In this document: one piece after another, positions 1 through 7,931 of the stretch
Position numbering within the stretch: position 1 is the stretch's first letter
Layout of the letters: each line of letters starts with the position of its first letter
Source: Candidatus Brockarchaeota archaeon
GTDB lineage: Archaea; Thermoproteota; EX4484-205; JAAOZP01
Assembly: GCA_017601395.1 (NCBI GenBank)
Contig: JAFNIQ010000013.1
Coordinates: forward strand, 1 to 36,251
DNA length: 36,251 bases
Reading direction: 5' to 3'
Translations under genes and position numbers: made by a program
Notes under the pieces: generated by a model
The model's database searches: none
What the model saw: the letters and a program-made list of their open reading frames with translations, nothing else
What the model was told of the DNA's origin: nothing

Positions 1-392
1 GGTTTAAGGAGGAGGGGTTGAAGCCGCCTGGTAAAACGATAGAGGAAGCCGTGGAGCTCTTCGACGGGATTGTCGGATGGCTAGTATTCTTTGGAAGGTC
101 TTACGCTGACGGGGTGAGAAACGTTAGGAGGGTCTTCGACATGGCGGTTAACTTGGCGTTGGAGGAGTTGAAAAAGCTTAACGATAGGGAGAAGATTATT
201 CTTAAAGCTATAGCTGAGGGTGCGGACTCATGGTCTAGAGTTAGAAGCCTCGTCTCTGAGAAGAAGGGAGTTGTACTACCTAAGTCGACGGTGACTAGGA
301 TAATCGACAAGCTTGAAATGATGAGCATTGTGAAAGATTACGAATTCCTTGATCCCATATGCAGGGAAGCGTGTAGGAAACTGAGGCCTTAA
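1..392 (+). CDS. Archaeal ATPase (PF01637-type), C-terminal part, truncated by window edge
   Basis: The reading frame is open from base 3 with no start needed, so the gene begins outside the window. The visible protein is the tail of the large archaeal AAA-type ATPase family: the 'GIVGWLVFFGR' segment is the family's conserved lid/linker motif, followed by a winged-helix region ending near 'ICREACRKLRP'. The same 'GYVGWLTYYGN' motif occurs in the broken paralogue at 4876-5855, which supports the assignment. The Walker A and B regions lie upstream and cannot be judged, so whether this copy is intact is unknown. These ATPases are multi-copy in thermophilic archaea and have no firmly assigned function. 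The end is TAA at 390-392. A TTG at 18 could be mistaken for a start, but it falls in the middle of the conserved domain. Confidence 0.8.
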   Translation, partial: FKEEGLKPPGKTIEEAVELFDGIVGWLVFFGRSYADGVRNVRRVFDMAVNLALEELKKLNDREKIILKAIAEGADSWSRVRSLVSEKKGVVLPKSTVTRIIDKLEMMSIVKDYEFLDPICREACRKLRP

Positions 393-714
393 TCATAGAT
401 GGTTTGAGCATTCTGTTGTCCGAGGCGATGAAAGGGGGCAGCATGCATATGAAGATATTAACTCCTTCTCATCTTTTTTCATCCTACGTTTTTAGCCTAA
501 TCGTCAGAAGCTCTTCTGATTCCCTGAGGAACTCGCATAGAAGGTCTTAACCTTCTTAGTGGCGGCAGTCACCCTGAGGTTCATCCCGGTGTGTCTCAAA
601 TACCTTCTACGGTTTTCTCCTGGTTTAGTGAAGGTTTACGCGTTTCCTGTTTCTGAAACAGGTTCTTTTTACGCCTGGGTCCTTTGAAAAACTTATATTT
701 CGGGAAGCGTTCTA
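393..714. other. Intergenic stretch with no supported gene; one hairpin
   Basis: No open frame here looks coding. It contains a 17-base near-perfect inverted repeat at 646-662 (CCTGTTTC, one base, GAAACAGG) followed by a T-rich run (TTCTTTTT), which could act as a terminator or a protein site. A TATA-like box for the next, broken, gene follows at 691-700. Confidence 0.4.
691..700 (+). promoter_or_regulatory. TATA-like box of the broken beta-propeller gene
   Basis: ACTTATATTT lies about 25-30 bases upstream of the first recognisable signal-peptide codons of the pseudogene, the spacing expected of an archaeal promoter. Only the sequence match supports it. Confidence 0.45.
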
Positions 715-2271
715 ACTGAGACGAGGAGGGTTCTTAATTCGATCCTGGTTCTTTTCACCATAGGGGTGGTCACGCCTGTTTTCAGTATTGCTTCAAATAT
801 TGTGGGCCGGCGGGGGTTCAGCCGCCGTTGGCTCTGCTATTTTAACGCTTTTGACGAGCCTCGAGTACCCGAGAGGATTATGGGTTAAGGGGGTAGAATA
901 TGGCTGACGGAGACGGCTGGCCGTAACACGCCTTACGGGGGTAAAGTCTGTCTTGTTCAATACGATATCGCGACGAGACGGAAAAGAGTGTTGGTGAACA
1001 ATCCTAGGGCCTGTGATGCGGTGGTTGTTGCGAGCAACTACAGGATTTACCTAACGTCTTATGTCGGAAGAATTCCTGGGGAGAGGAGGGTTGTTACTAA
1101 GTCGATCCTGGGACGAATATTGAGACTCTCCTGCTCAACATAGAGATTGCTTCTAACGACATGTTTATCGATGAAAATGACAATATCTTGATTATTGGTT
1201 CGAGCGATCAGCCGATGCTAAGAGCGTCTATCTGCTTCCAGCTAGCAACTACTTGAATCTTGTTGCTCTGAAAACCGGGCTTGGCAGGACGAATAGCGTT
1301 TCGAAGTATGGGGGATAAGTGTATTTTTCAGATTTCGTCTCGATCAAGCGCTTCAGATATCCGGATGGGGCGGTAGAAACTTTTCTGGGAAAATCTGTGG
1401 CGTCGATGTCCTTCAGCTCGGAGCATCTTTACTATGCTGACTATCGTGACGGGGTTGTGGGCCGGATTAATAATTAAAACTAAGGTTGACGAGGTGCTTG
1501 CTTCGAGTCTTAAGGGCCCGGTCGCGGTTAGATATGATGAGTCGACGGCGACCTGTATTTCTTGGAAGTGGGTACGAGCACTCAGAAGTATAAAGATGGT
1601 ACGCTTAAGGTTATTCATCTCGGTCCTTCTTTGAAGAAGACTGGCTTAACGGTAAGCATCAATCCTCCGGAAATATTGGAGAGTGAAAGCGTAACCGTGG
1701 CGATTACTGGCAGATTGATTGATGAAAGCAGCGTGGGATTAGATGGGAGGCCAGTCGGCATCTATAGGGATGGCGATGCTATCGGCAGCATTACAACTGA
1801 TTCGGATGGGCGCTACAGCTATGATGGAAGAACGTCTATTTGGAAAAGGGAGATTATGAGATTACTGTAGTTTTCAAGGGGGACTCCGCTCACAGAGGTT
1901 CAAACGCGAGTGCCACTTTAACTGTTACGGCTAAATACAGGGTTGAGGTTTTCAGTGAAAGAGGTGTTGCAACCGGTTCTGGATGGTATAGGCAGGGGGC
2001 GACGGCAACAGTATCAAATAAGTCCAATTGTTATTGAGAGGGATTTCCTCACTAAATATGTCTTTGAGGGTTGGAAGGTTAATGGAGTAATCGTCTCGAC
2101 TTCGCCAACCTATTCTTTCACTGAAAACCTCAACCCTGTATTTAAGAGATGAATCTTGTTAACATCGGCTTAATAGCTGTAGTAATCCTGTTGATAATAA
2201 TAGTTTCAGTTATTCTGGCGACTAGGAGGAGAAGTGCACCATTGCCACCCCCTCCGCCACCAACTATGTAG
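715..2271 (+). pseudogene. Shattered secreted protein: signal peptide, beta-propeller, Ig-like and stalk repeat, TM anchor
   Basis: Reading all three plus frames in turn reconstructs one protein. It has a hydrophobic signal peptide (about 730-800), then propeller-like segments such as 'RIWLTETAGRNTPYGGKV' (about 895-950), 'NDMFIDENDNILIIGSSDQ' (about 1160-1215) and 'HLYYADYRDGVVGRINN' (about 1425-1475). An Ig-like domain containing 'GRLIDESSVGLDGRPVGIY' follows (1640-1870). Next is one stalk repeat with 'ERGVATGSGWY' and 'VFEGWKVNGVIVSTSPTYSF', then a transmembrane helix and an Arg/Pro-rich tail ending in TAG at 2269-2271. At least six frame changes or stops interrupt it, including an in-frame TAA near 880 and frame slips near 1100, 1215, 1475-1560, 1845 and 2015. 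The propeller resembles the streptogramin-lyase/Vgb-like class. The stalk and anchor match the C-terminus of the NosD-like protein at 7932-10520, so both belong to one cell-surface family. A functional product is very unlikely. Confidence 0.8.
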
Positions 2272-2295
2272 AGGCTAAGTGCGTCTGGTGGGGCG

Positions 2296-2326
2296 TGTGC
2301 TTTTACTCTTATTTTTCTTCTTTATT
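2296..2326 (+). terminator. T-rich run after the broken surface-protein gene
   Basis: Several closely spaced T-tracts (TTTTACTCTTATTTTTC and onward) follow the pseudogene stop. Archaeal transcription often ends at such T-runs without a hairpin. This is a weak call based on composition only. Confidence 0.3.
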
Positions 2327-2549
2327 GAAGACGCATCTTGGCCTTTTTTATCTGTTCTACAAGGCCTCCAGCGATCTTCTTTCTTAAAAAGAGGTTTGAC
2401 TTACTCAATGAGGTACTTGCTTTTTTAACCTGGGGTCTTAGCTTCTCGAAACGGTTTCTTGGATATGTGCAATTGATGTGGGCTCTAACGGTTTCTGCCA
2501 GTTGGAAGGACGTGCGTATCCTTGAATTAAACAGCTTGAGAATTGGTTC

Positions 2550-2951
2550 TTAGAATAATCTTTTTACCCAGGGCATTTTATCGAAATCTTTATCGTTCGA
2601 ATATATTTCTTTTATATTGATTCTTTTCATCTGTGCACTGACCACTATGTCGTCCCAGATTGTCCATGGTAGGTTTTGCTGTTTCTGCAAGTTTCTCGCC
2701 TCCTCGAAGTCAAGTATGCTTGTTTCGATTTTCTGCAGGGATGTGAGTCCTTTTAAGAATGATAGGAATAGCGGTATTACGTCATGCTTTTTCTTCCATT
2801 TCAAGTAGCCGCATACTTGGGCGATCACGAGCGTAGACGTGTAGGATTCTTCACCGTTTTCTATTCTCTCTATTATTTTTCTCGCTGTCTTACCGTATAG
2901 GGGGTCGGCTGTCAAATGGTACACGAAGATGTTTGAATCTACGAAGGGCAT
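2550..2951 (-). CDS. vapC: VapC-like PIN-domain toxin ribonuclease
   Basis: A 133-residue PIN domain, the normal length for VapC toxins, which are Mg-dependent ribonucleases neutralised by a VapB partner. The acidic positions visible are Asp5 in 'VDSNIF', Asp100/Asp101 in 'WDDIVVSA' and Asp120/Asp122 in 'SNDKDFD'. The second conserved acidic residue, usually Glu in the 'TSxLVIAEV' helix, is Gln45 here ('TSTLVIAQV'), which may weaken or abolish metal-dependent cleavage. The start ATG lies 3 bases after the stop of the upstream vapB-like gene (2955-3170), the standard toxin-antitoxin arrangement. The pair sits among broken genes, a usual setting for such modules. The family assignment is secure; activity is uncertain. 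Confidence 0.88.
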   Translation of the reverse strand: MPFVDSNIFVYHLTADPLYGKTARKIIERIENGEESYTSTLVIAQVCGYLKWKKKHDVIPLFLSFLKGLTSLQKIETSILDFEEARNLQKQQNLPWTIWDDIVVSAQMKRINIKEIYSNDKDFDKMPWVKRLF

Positions 2952-2954
2952 TTT

Positions 2955-3170
2955 TCATTCCTTACCCAAGGCTTCTTCTATCTCCTCTATTTCTACTCTC
3001 CCTATTTTCGCTATGCCCCACAATTCTTTAGAGGAGGGGGCTTTTGGCTTAAGGAGTATGCCTTTGCTCGTAATCTCAACTTTTAACAAATCGCCTTCTT
3101 TAATTCCCAGTGAAGCCCTTATTTTATGCGGAAGGGTTATCCTGCCTTTATCGCCGATTTTAATTTCCAT
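2955..3170 (-). CDS. vapB: VapB-like antitoxin, AbrB/SpoVT swapped-hairpin DNA-binding fold
   Basis: A 71-residue protein whose first 45 residues form an AbrB/MazE-type swapped beta-hairpin. The hallmark 'GDKGRITLPHKIRASLGIKEGD' pattern is present (residues about 6-27, with the central Arg-Ile-Thr-Leu-Pro). The acidic C-terminus ('EIEEIEEALGKE') is probably the toxin-binding helix. It should bind and block the downstream PIN toxin and autoregulate the operon. A TATA-like box lies at 3196-3210 on the minus strand, about 30 bases upstream, and a GGTGGG ribosome site lies about 8 bases before the ATG. Confidence 0.88.
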   Translation of the reverse strand: MEIKIGDKGRITLPHKIRASLGIKEGDLLKVEITSKGILLKPKAPSSKELWGIAKIGRVEIEEIEEALGKE

Positions 3171-3195
3171 TTTTATTTCCCACCATAAAAAGGGA

Positions 3196-3210
3196 TTTTA
3201 ATATATAAGT
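3196..3210 (-). promoter_or_regulatory. TATA-like box for vapBC
   Basis: Read on the minus strand, ACTTATATATTAAAA is a strong archaeal TATA match about 30 bases from the vapB ATG at 3170. The 235 bases between here and the next gene end at 3446 show no supported gene. Confidence 0.6.
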
Positions 3211-3445
3211 TTTACGTCAGCCAGATACGCGTTCTTGGTAGCGCGTTTAAGCGAGGAGTTAGGTGCTGGGGCTTCTCGGGATAGGTGGAGCTTGACCGGT
3301 TATTGAAGGGGTGCTTAAGATTTGATAGTAATATGCTAGGCCTATGGACTTGTCTCTATTGAATATGCACTTAGTTGTTATTTAAAAAGTAAACTAGGTC
3401 ACCTTTAAAACACTTCTTAATGAATATTCAGTTCTCCTTGTTTTC

Positions 3446-4369
3446 CTAATTTCCTAGGCCTTGATAGGTCACGTCATATTTCCAGCCGGAGACCGATTGA
3501 TGTTCAAGATAATTATAGAAGTAATTAGCCGTCGTCTCTAATATCCATCTGTTTCCGCTCTTAAATTCAACCTCGATCAAAGCGTGGTTTACATTGACTG
3601 GGTCTGAGATGTGTTGTGCATCGACGTACCATATGTAGATTTTCATACCGTAGTTCATTAGGTGATTTCCCTCGATTATCATGCTTGCCATTAAAATAGT
3701 AGTATCTCCGCATTGTCCTCTGCCTTCAACCAGTGTTTCGACAGGCCACCTGTAATGGTCTCCAAGACCAGTTCCATAGACAACTATCTGATTCTTAACG
3801 TTATCCACTTCCCGCACGAATTCCTCATCTGTTCGGCCACGTGTCAACTCAAGTATAACATTGGAGAAGAATTTTGGCTCAATGTAGTTTCTCATGTCGA
3901 GAACTTTTACAGTAGTACCGTTTTTGAAGGATAGTTTTACATAGTCTTTGCTTTTCTCCCTGTTTACATATGCCCTGTACGTATCGATTGGAACCTGCCA
4001 TTTCAAGATGTTTCCCCTCATATCCTTGAATAACCATTGTATCGTTCCGTTGTAGATGAGGGTGTACGGGATTGTGGGAGAAAACCTGTATTTTTCTTGA
4101 AGCTTCTGATACTCTGCATTAAGCGAATCATACGATGCTAGAAGCGAGTCGTAGGATGTTTTTAGCTGCGTTATCTGGTATTGCAGCTGAGCATTGTTAT
4201 ACTGCAGGTTAGTGACTTCATTCCGAAGAAAATCTATCTGTTCCCCACTCACCCAGTAACCAAAGACTAATCCGGAGACTATGCCTGAAACAAATAGAAG
4301 TATCGCGATACTCAGCCATTTATAAGGTGGTGGAGAAGGTGACCTTTCATATTCTAAACCTTCCATCAT
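3446..4369 (-). CDS. Membrane-anchored transglutaminase-like protein
   Basis: A 307-residue protein with a short N-terminus, one transmembrane helix (about residues 18-40) and a coiled coil (about 45-95, rich in Gln/Leu/Tyr heptads). The C-terminal transglutaminase-like papain fold carries Cys220 in 'GRGQCGDTT' and His262 in 'VNHALIEVE'. The third catalytic position, normally Asp, appears as Glu278 in 'WILETT'. Topology suggests the catalytic part is extracellular. Archaeal members are usually considered proteases or amidases, and the substrate is unknown. The TATA-like box at 4391-4404 is about 26 bases from the ATG at 4369, so the message may be leaderless; the next codon is also ATG. It is monocistronic, between the vapBC module and a broken ATPase. 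Confidence 0.82.
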   Translation of the reverse strand: MMEGLEYERSPSPPPYKWLSIAILLFVSGIVSGLVFGYWVSGEQIDFLRNEVTNLQYNNAQLQYQITQLKTSYDSLLASYDSLNAEYQKLQEKYRFSPTIPYTLIYNGTIQWLFKDMRGNILKWQVPIDTYRAYVNREKSKDYVKLSFKNGTTVKVLDMRNYIEPKFFSNVILELTRGRTDEEFVREVDNVKNQIVVYGTGLGDHYRWPVETLVEGRGQCGDTTILMASMIIEGNHLMNYGMKIYIWYVDAQHISDPVNVNHALIEVEFKSGNRWILETTANYFYNYLEHQSVSGWKYDVTYQGLGN

Positions 4370-4390
4370 TAATCGTTAGAGATTAGCGCG

Positions 4391-4404
4391 CGTTATATAA
4401 AGCT
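4391..4404 (-). promoter_or_regulatory. TATA-like box of the transglutaminase-like gene
   Basis: AGCTTTATATAACG on the minus strand is centred about 27 bases from the ATG at 4369, implying transcription starts at or next to the start codon. Confidence 0.6.
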
Positions 4405-4846
4405 GACCATCGTTACGTGCTTAAAATATGGATAGACAGCTTATACTCTGTAGAGAATGGGAATCGAAGTATTATTCAGCAGCCATGCTGTTAGCATAGT
4501 GCTATGCGTGTGCACTAGACTATTTGCAGCCGGTGAATCACACCTATATTATGCTTACGAAAGGCTAACCAGAATACTGCGTGTCCTCTTAGTAACTTCC
4601 TTCTGCAATACTTGTGGAACAATAAATGTTAACTATCGGTATTATCAGTAACCAGGCTGTGGTATTTTAAACAAAAGGTGAATGAGCGCTTGGAGCATAG
4701 AATCAGTGGAGAAAGCGGATCCCGTGTGTTACTATTCCGAGAACATATAATTCCAATAAACTTCTTTTACCAAATAATTAATCAAGCGCGCGGGGCAGGA
4801 GGATTAGGAAGGCATGTCTTGTTTAGGCATTTCTTGAAGAAGATGT
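4405..4846. other. Intergenic stretch with no supported gene
   Basis: A 64-codon frame at 4457-4651 has no ribosome site, no TATA box at a sensible distance and no recognisable motif, so it is not called. A small inverted repeat (GCATAG TG CTATGC) occurs near 4493-4506. The stretch may be old decayed coding sequence, given the neighbouring pseudogenes, but nothing in it can be identified. Confidence 0.4.
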
Positions 4847-4874
4847 TTTAAAATTTATTAGTTACCTAGGTAAC
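4847..4874 (+). promoter_or_regulatory. TATA-like box plus 14-bp perfect palindrome at the start of the broken ATPase gene
   Basis: A TTTAAAATTTATTA box (about 4847-4860) is followed at once by GTTACCTAGGTAAC (4861-4874), a perfect 14-base palindrome ending one base before the ATG at 4876. The box is about 25 bases from the ATG, so the transcript should be leaderless and the palindrome would lie over the initiation region, where a bound repressor would block transcription. This is a likely operator; its protein is unknown. Confidence 0.6.
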
Positions 4875-4875
4875 C

Positions 4876-5855
4876 ATGTTGTTCGACCTCAAGCCTAAAG
4901 AAAGCCGCAGAGAGCTATTCGACAGGGATGAAGAGTATCAGGAGCTCAAGCGTCTGGTAGACTCAGGGTTATGGGTGGCTGTAGTTGGTAAGAGGATGAC
5001 AGGCAAGACAAGCCTGCTTAAGACTTTCGCCAATGAAAACAGGGGGAATTTACGTAAATCTGTTGGGTGCCAGAAGTATTGGGGACTTAGAAAATTGGCA
5101 GCTGAATCCGGGTTTAAGCTTGACGAGGTTGGCCTCGACCTAAAGTTCATACAAGTCAAGTGGAGCAGGGTCTGAGAAGACATTTTCTCGCATGTCAAGG
5201 ATAAGGTGGTTGCTTTAGACGAAGTGCAGGAAGTATCCTCATGTTATTTTTTAAAGGTTTTGAAAAGCGTTGGGATAAATACAGAGGAATAAAGCTAGTT
5301 TCCTCAGGATCATAAGTTGGGATTCTGCACAGGCTCTGGAGCCGAAGCCGGCTTCACCCCTCTACGGAAGAAAGCCCGCTAAACTCGTACTGAAGCCGTT
5401 CAGCCGCGAGGCGTCGAAAAAATTTCTTGAAAGTGGTTTCAGAGAAAGCTGTAGAGTCGGGGTAAGGAACGAGGAGATAGAGGAAGCTGTAGACAGGCTG
5501 AATGGATACGTGGGCTGGCTAACGTACTACGGCAACTTCAGATGTATAAGAAGGCTTTCTCACGACGAGGCTTTGAAGGAAACTCTCAGCGAAGGCTCGA
5601 AAATAATTTTAGAGGAACTCAATAATTTCCTGAAGGGGAGGAGAAGAGAGCTATATGTAAAAACGTTGAGGACAGTCAGCAATGGAGCCAGATGGAGCGA
5701 AGTTAAAAAACGCTGAATGCGAACAGCAAGGTGGTGAAAATAGTCTCAGAAACCCTTTGCTCCGCCATGATATAGAAGAGAAAGAAGGCTATTACTGGGT
5801 AGAGGACCCGATAATAAAGGAAGCCATTAGAAGAATAAAGAGCCGTTTAAAGTAA
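4876..5855 (+). pseudogene. Broken archaeal ATPase (PF01637-type)
   Basis: The first 99 codons hold the family N-terminus and a Walker A motif ('VVGKRMTGKTSLLK', about residues 36-49). An in-frame TGA (5173-5175) then interrupts, but the same frame goes on to a good Walker B ('KVVALDEVQEVSS', about 5203-5241). Further stops and frame slips follow near 5260-5320 ('YRGIKLVSSGS', stop, 'VGILHRLW'). Beyond them are intact pieces: 'PLYGRKPAKLVLKPFSREAS' (about 5357-5416) and 'GYVGWLTYYGN', then a stop at about 5714. A final piece containing 'YYWVEDPIIKEAIRRIKSR' ends in TAA at 5853-5855. This is the family's complete architecture with at least four lesions. The ATPase cannot be made whole, although the start region and promoter look undamaged. 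Confidence 0.88.
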
Positions 5856-5946
5856 TTGCTTAATCAGCTGGTTCCATTACTCATGTTCTCAACCCTATGC
5901 TCGTCGAACTCTAAAGCGAACCATGCCCAATCTACACGCGGTCTAA

Positions 5947-6373
5947 ATAGACCATGCTTGTCAACAGATGAGCGCGCGGGATTTGCTTTCTGGATTAATA
6001 AAGGATATTCCTGGAATAATTTCTGTACCTGTAACCGGAGGAGGTTGTCATTCTTACTGGGAATATTGTTTTAAGATCGTTGGTTCTAACGCTAAGGAAT
6101 TCGTGAAAGCTCTTATTGGCGAAGGGGTTCTCGCTACTTACGGTTATACTGGAAAACCGATTTATCTTTGCATGGGATGCTCATTAAAAATAGGACCTTC
6201 CAGACCTACAGATACGATTTAACTCTTCCTACTATGGTAGGGAAATAGAGTATGAAGAGGCTTTTGCCCTGTTGCTGAATAAGTTGAGCACATCGGGGCG
6301 ATCCCTATAAATGGAAACTGGACTGAGTGCGCACTACCGAAAAGCCTTTTTAGTCTGGTAAAAAGAGACATAT
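5947..6373 (+). pseudogene. C-terminal remnant of a DegT/DnrJ/EryC1/StrS aminotransferase
   Basis: The frame with ATG at 5968 reads 'LLSGLIKDIPGI' then 'CHSYWEYCFKIVG', 'EFVKALIGEGVLATYGYTGKPIYL'-type sequence. This is the C-terminal domain of PLP-dependent sugar aminotransferases of the DegT family. After 'LCMG' (about 6180) the frame slips: the homology goes on as 'SSYYGREIEYEEAF' (about 6222-6263) and then, in a third frame, 'AIPINGNWTE' (about 6298-6327), both recognisable DegT tail motifs. The whole N-terminal and PLP-lysine part is missing. The remnant ends just before the intact ceramidase-like gene. It probably once served surface-sugar synthesis. Confidence 0.72.
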
Positions 6374-6381
6374 CACTCACC

Positions 6382-7779
6382 ATGCGTGACGGAATGCTTC
6401 GAATCGGGGCAGCTCAGGTTGACATAACACCGAAAGCAGGCATTCAATTAGCGGGAAACGTTGGAGTCCATCGTCCAGCTCAAGTGGTGAGCGACCCGCT
6501 TTTTTCCAAGGCATTAGTGTTGGAATGCGAAAGGCGTAAGGCCTGTTTCATAACTCTCGACTTGTGCATAGCAACTAAACAATATTGCGATGAGATTAGG
6601 AGGGTTGCGGCTGAAAAATTCGGGTTTGACTTTCAAGGTGTAATGGTGCATTCTCTTCAAATCCATTCTGCCCCTTCACTGGGCCATTTTATGCTTTCCG
6701 AAGATTTTGAAGGCATTCCTCTGGAGTCCGATTGGCTGCGTGGTGGCGATGAGCGTTACAATCAGTTTGCTGTTAAACGGATTCTTGAGTCCATAAGGCT
6801 TGCAAACGAGGCGCTGGAACCCGTTCAAGTCGGTGTTGGCAGTGGCGTCGAGGGAAGAATGGCTTTCAATAGGCGTGCAGTAAAACGTGACGGCACGGTG
6901 ATGATGCCATGGTTCTGGGACCCTAGGAATCGTCCTCTAGGATTTACGGAAATCCTTTATCTTGAAGGGCCTATGGATCCTGAGCTTGGAATCATGTGTT
7001 TCCGCACGGATACCATGCGTTTTCCCGCTATGATAGTTAACTATACTTGTCACCCGGTGGTTGTTTACGGTAAGGATGATCATGGACGTGTTGTGTCTGC
7101 AGACTGGCCTGGAGCCTTGGCGGAGGAACTTAGGAAAACATACGGCGCGGATTGCGTGCTTGTCTTCAACGGTGCCTGTGGAAACATTAATCCTTGGAAC
7201 CCGTTTGACCCGGATTACAGAAGTGACCATCTTCTCATGGGCAGGACCTTGGCTGAAACAGCTAAGAGGGTTGTTGAGAAAATGGTTTTCAGGGAGGAAG
7301 CAGTTCTAGACTGGAAATCAAAGGTTTTAAAGATCCCCGTTAGAAAGGTGGATGACAGGGCGCTTGAGGAAGCCAGAAGGATTTTGGAAAACCATCCTGA
7401 ACCCGTCTGGATTGATGCTGAACATACACGGGTGGATGGAAAATGGTATGACGCAGCCTTGCTATGGAGCATGCACCTGATCCGACAGCGCGAACCAGAG
7501 TTAGGATATGAGGTTCAAGTATTTCGAATAGGCGACGCGGCTTTTGTCTCCCTCCCCGGTGAACCCTTTGTGGAAGGTGGGCTGAGGATAAAGATGGCTT
7601 CACCCGCTGGCTCAACTTACATTGTTCATTGCACGAATCAATATGTTGGCTACATTCCAACCATGGAGGCTTTCAAACGGGGCGGCCATGAAGTAAAGTG
7701 GTCTAGACTAGTTCCAGAAGCATTAGACCTTATCGTAGAAGCAGCGATTAACCTGCTTAACGAGGTTTTCTCTAATTAA
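6382..7779 (+). CDS. Neutral/alkaline ceramidase-like (PF04734-type) protein
   Basis: A 465-residue intact protein. The N-terminus 'RIGAAQVDITPKAGIQLAG' is the usual opening of the neutral ceramidase N-terminal family. Likely metal-site segments are 'HSLQIHSAPSLGH' (about residue 93) and 'NYTCHPVVVYG' (about 220). The 'FNGACGNINPWNPF' motif (about 256-269) corresponds to the catalytic loop, which carries a nucleophilic Ser ('GDVSP') in true ceramidases; here it is 'GNINP'. It has no signal peptide, unlike secreted ceramidases, so it is probably cytoplasmic with a different amide or ester substrate. The ATG at 6382 or 6394 could start it; neither has a clear ribosome site. It stands alone downstream of decayed genes. 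The family call is good, the substrate unknown. Confidence 0.75.
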   Translation: MRDGMLRIGAAQVDITPKAGIQLAGNVGVHRPAQVVSDPLFSKALVLECERRKACFITLDLCIATKQYCDEIRRVAAEKFGFDFQGVMVHSLQIHSAPSLGHFMLSEDFEGIPLESDWLRGGDERYNQFAVKRILESIRLANEALEPVQVGVGSGVEGRMAFNRRAVKRDGTVMMPWFWDPRNRPLGFTEILYLEGPMDPELGIMCFRTDTMRFPAMIVNYTCHPVVVYGKDDHGRVVSADWPGALAEELRKTYGADCVLVFNGACGNINPWNPFDPDYRSDHLLMGRTLAETAKRVVEKMVFREEAVLDWKSKVLKIPVRKVDDRALEEARRILENHPEPVWIDAEHTRVDGKWYDAALLWSMHLIRQREPELGYEVQVFRIGDAAFVSLPGEPFVEGGLRIKMASPAGSTYIVHCTNQYVGYIPTMEAFKRGGHEVKWSRLVPEALDLIVEAAINLLNEVFSN

Positions 7780-7900
7780 GCGTAGGACCATAAATAGTGT
7801 ACCTGTCAAAAATAAGATAAAGGGGTTTACTCATTGACGCGAATTCGCGTTTCGCTCCGTTTCAAGGGCTTGCTTTAACACTCTAGAGTTTTCGAGTAAC

Positions 7901-7911
7901 GTTTAAATTTA
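7901..7911 (+). promoter_or_regulatory. TATA-like box of the NosD-like gene
   Basis: GTTTAAATTTA is centred about 27 bases before the ATG at 7932, implying a leaderless transcript. Further upstream a perfect 14-base palindrome ACGCGAATTCGCGT lies at 7837-7850. Confidence 0.55.
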
Positions 7912-7931
7912 GACACCCCTTATTACTCAGA

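Noticed and set aside
393-714. Possible minus-strand peptide starting at the ATG near 583
   Set aside because: About 26 residues only, without motif or promoter; insufficient support.
4457-4651. 64-codon plus-strand open frame in the gap before the broken ATPase
   Set aside because: No ribosome site, no TATA box at the right distance and no recognisable motif.
5864-6010. Minus-strand frame reading 'RVDWAWFALEFDEHRVENM' opposite the DegT remnant
   Set aside because: It looks protein-like but overlaps the DegT homology on the plus strand, has no start and I do not recognise it; possibly another small relic.
7837-7850. Perfect palindrome ACGCGAATTCGCGT
   Set aside because: It is single, 85 bases from the start and not tied to a repeated pattern; it may be chance or a minor regulatory site, so it is noted only in the promoter entry.
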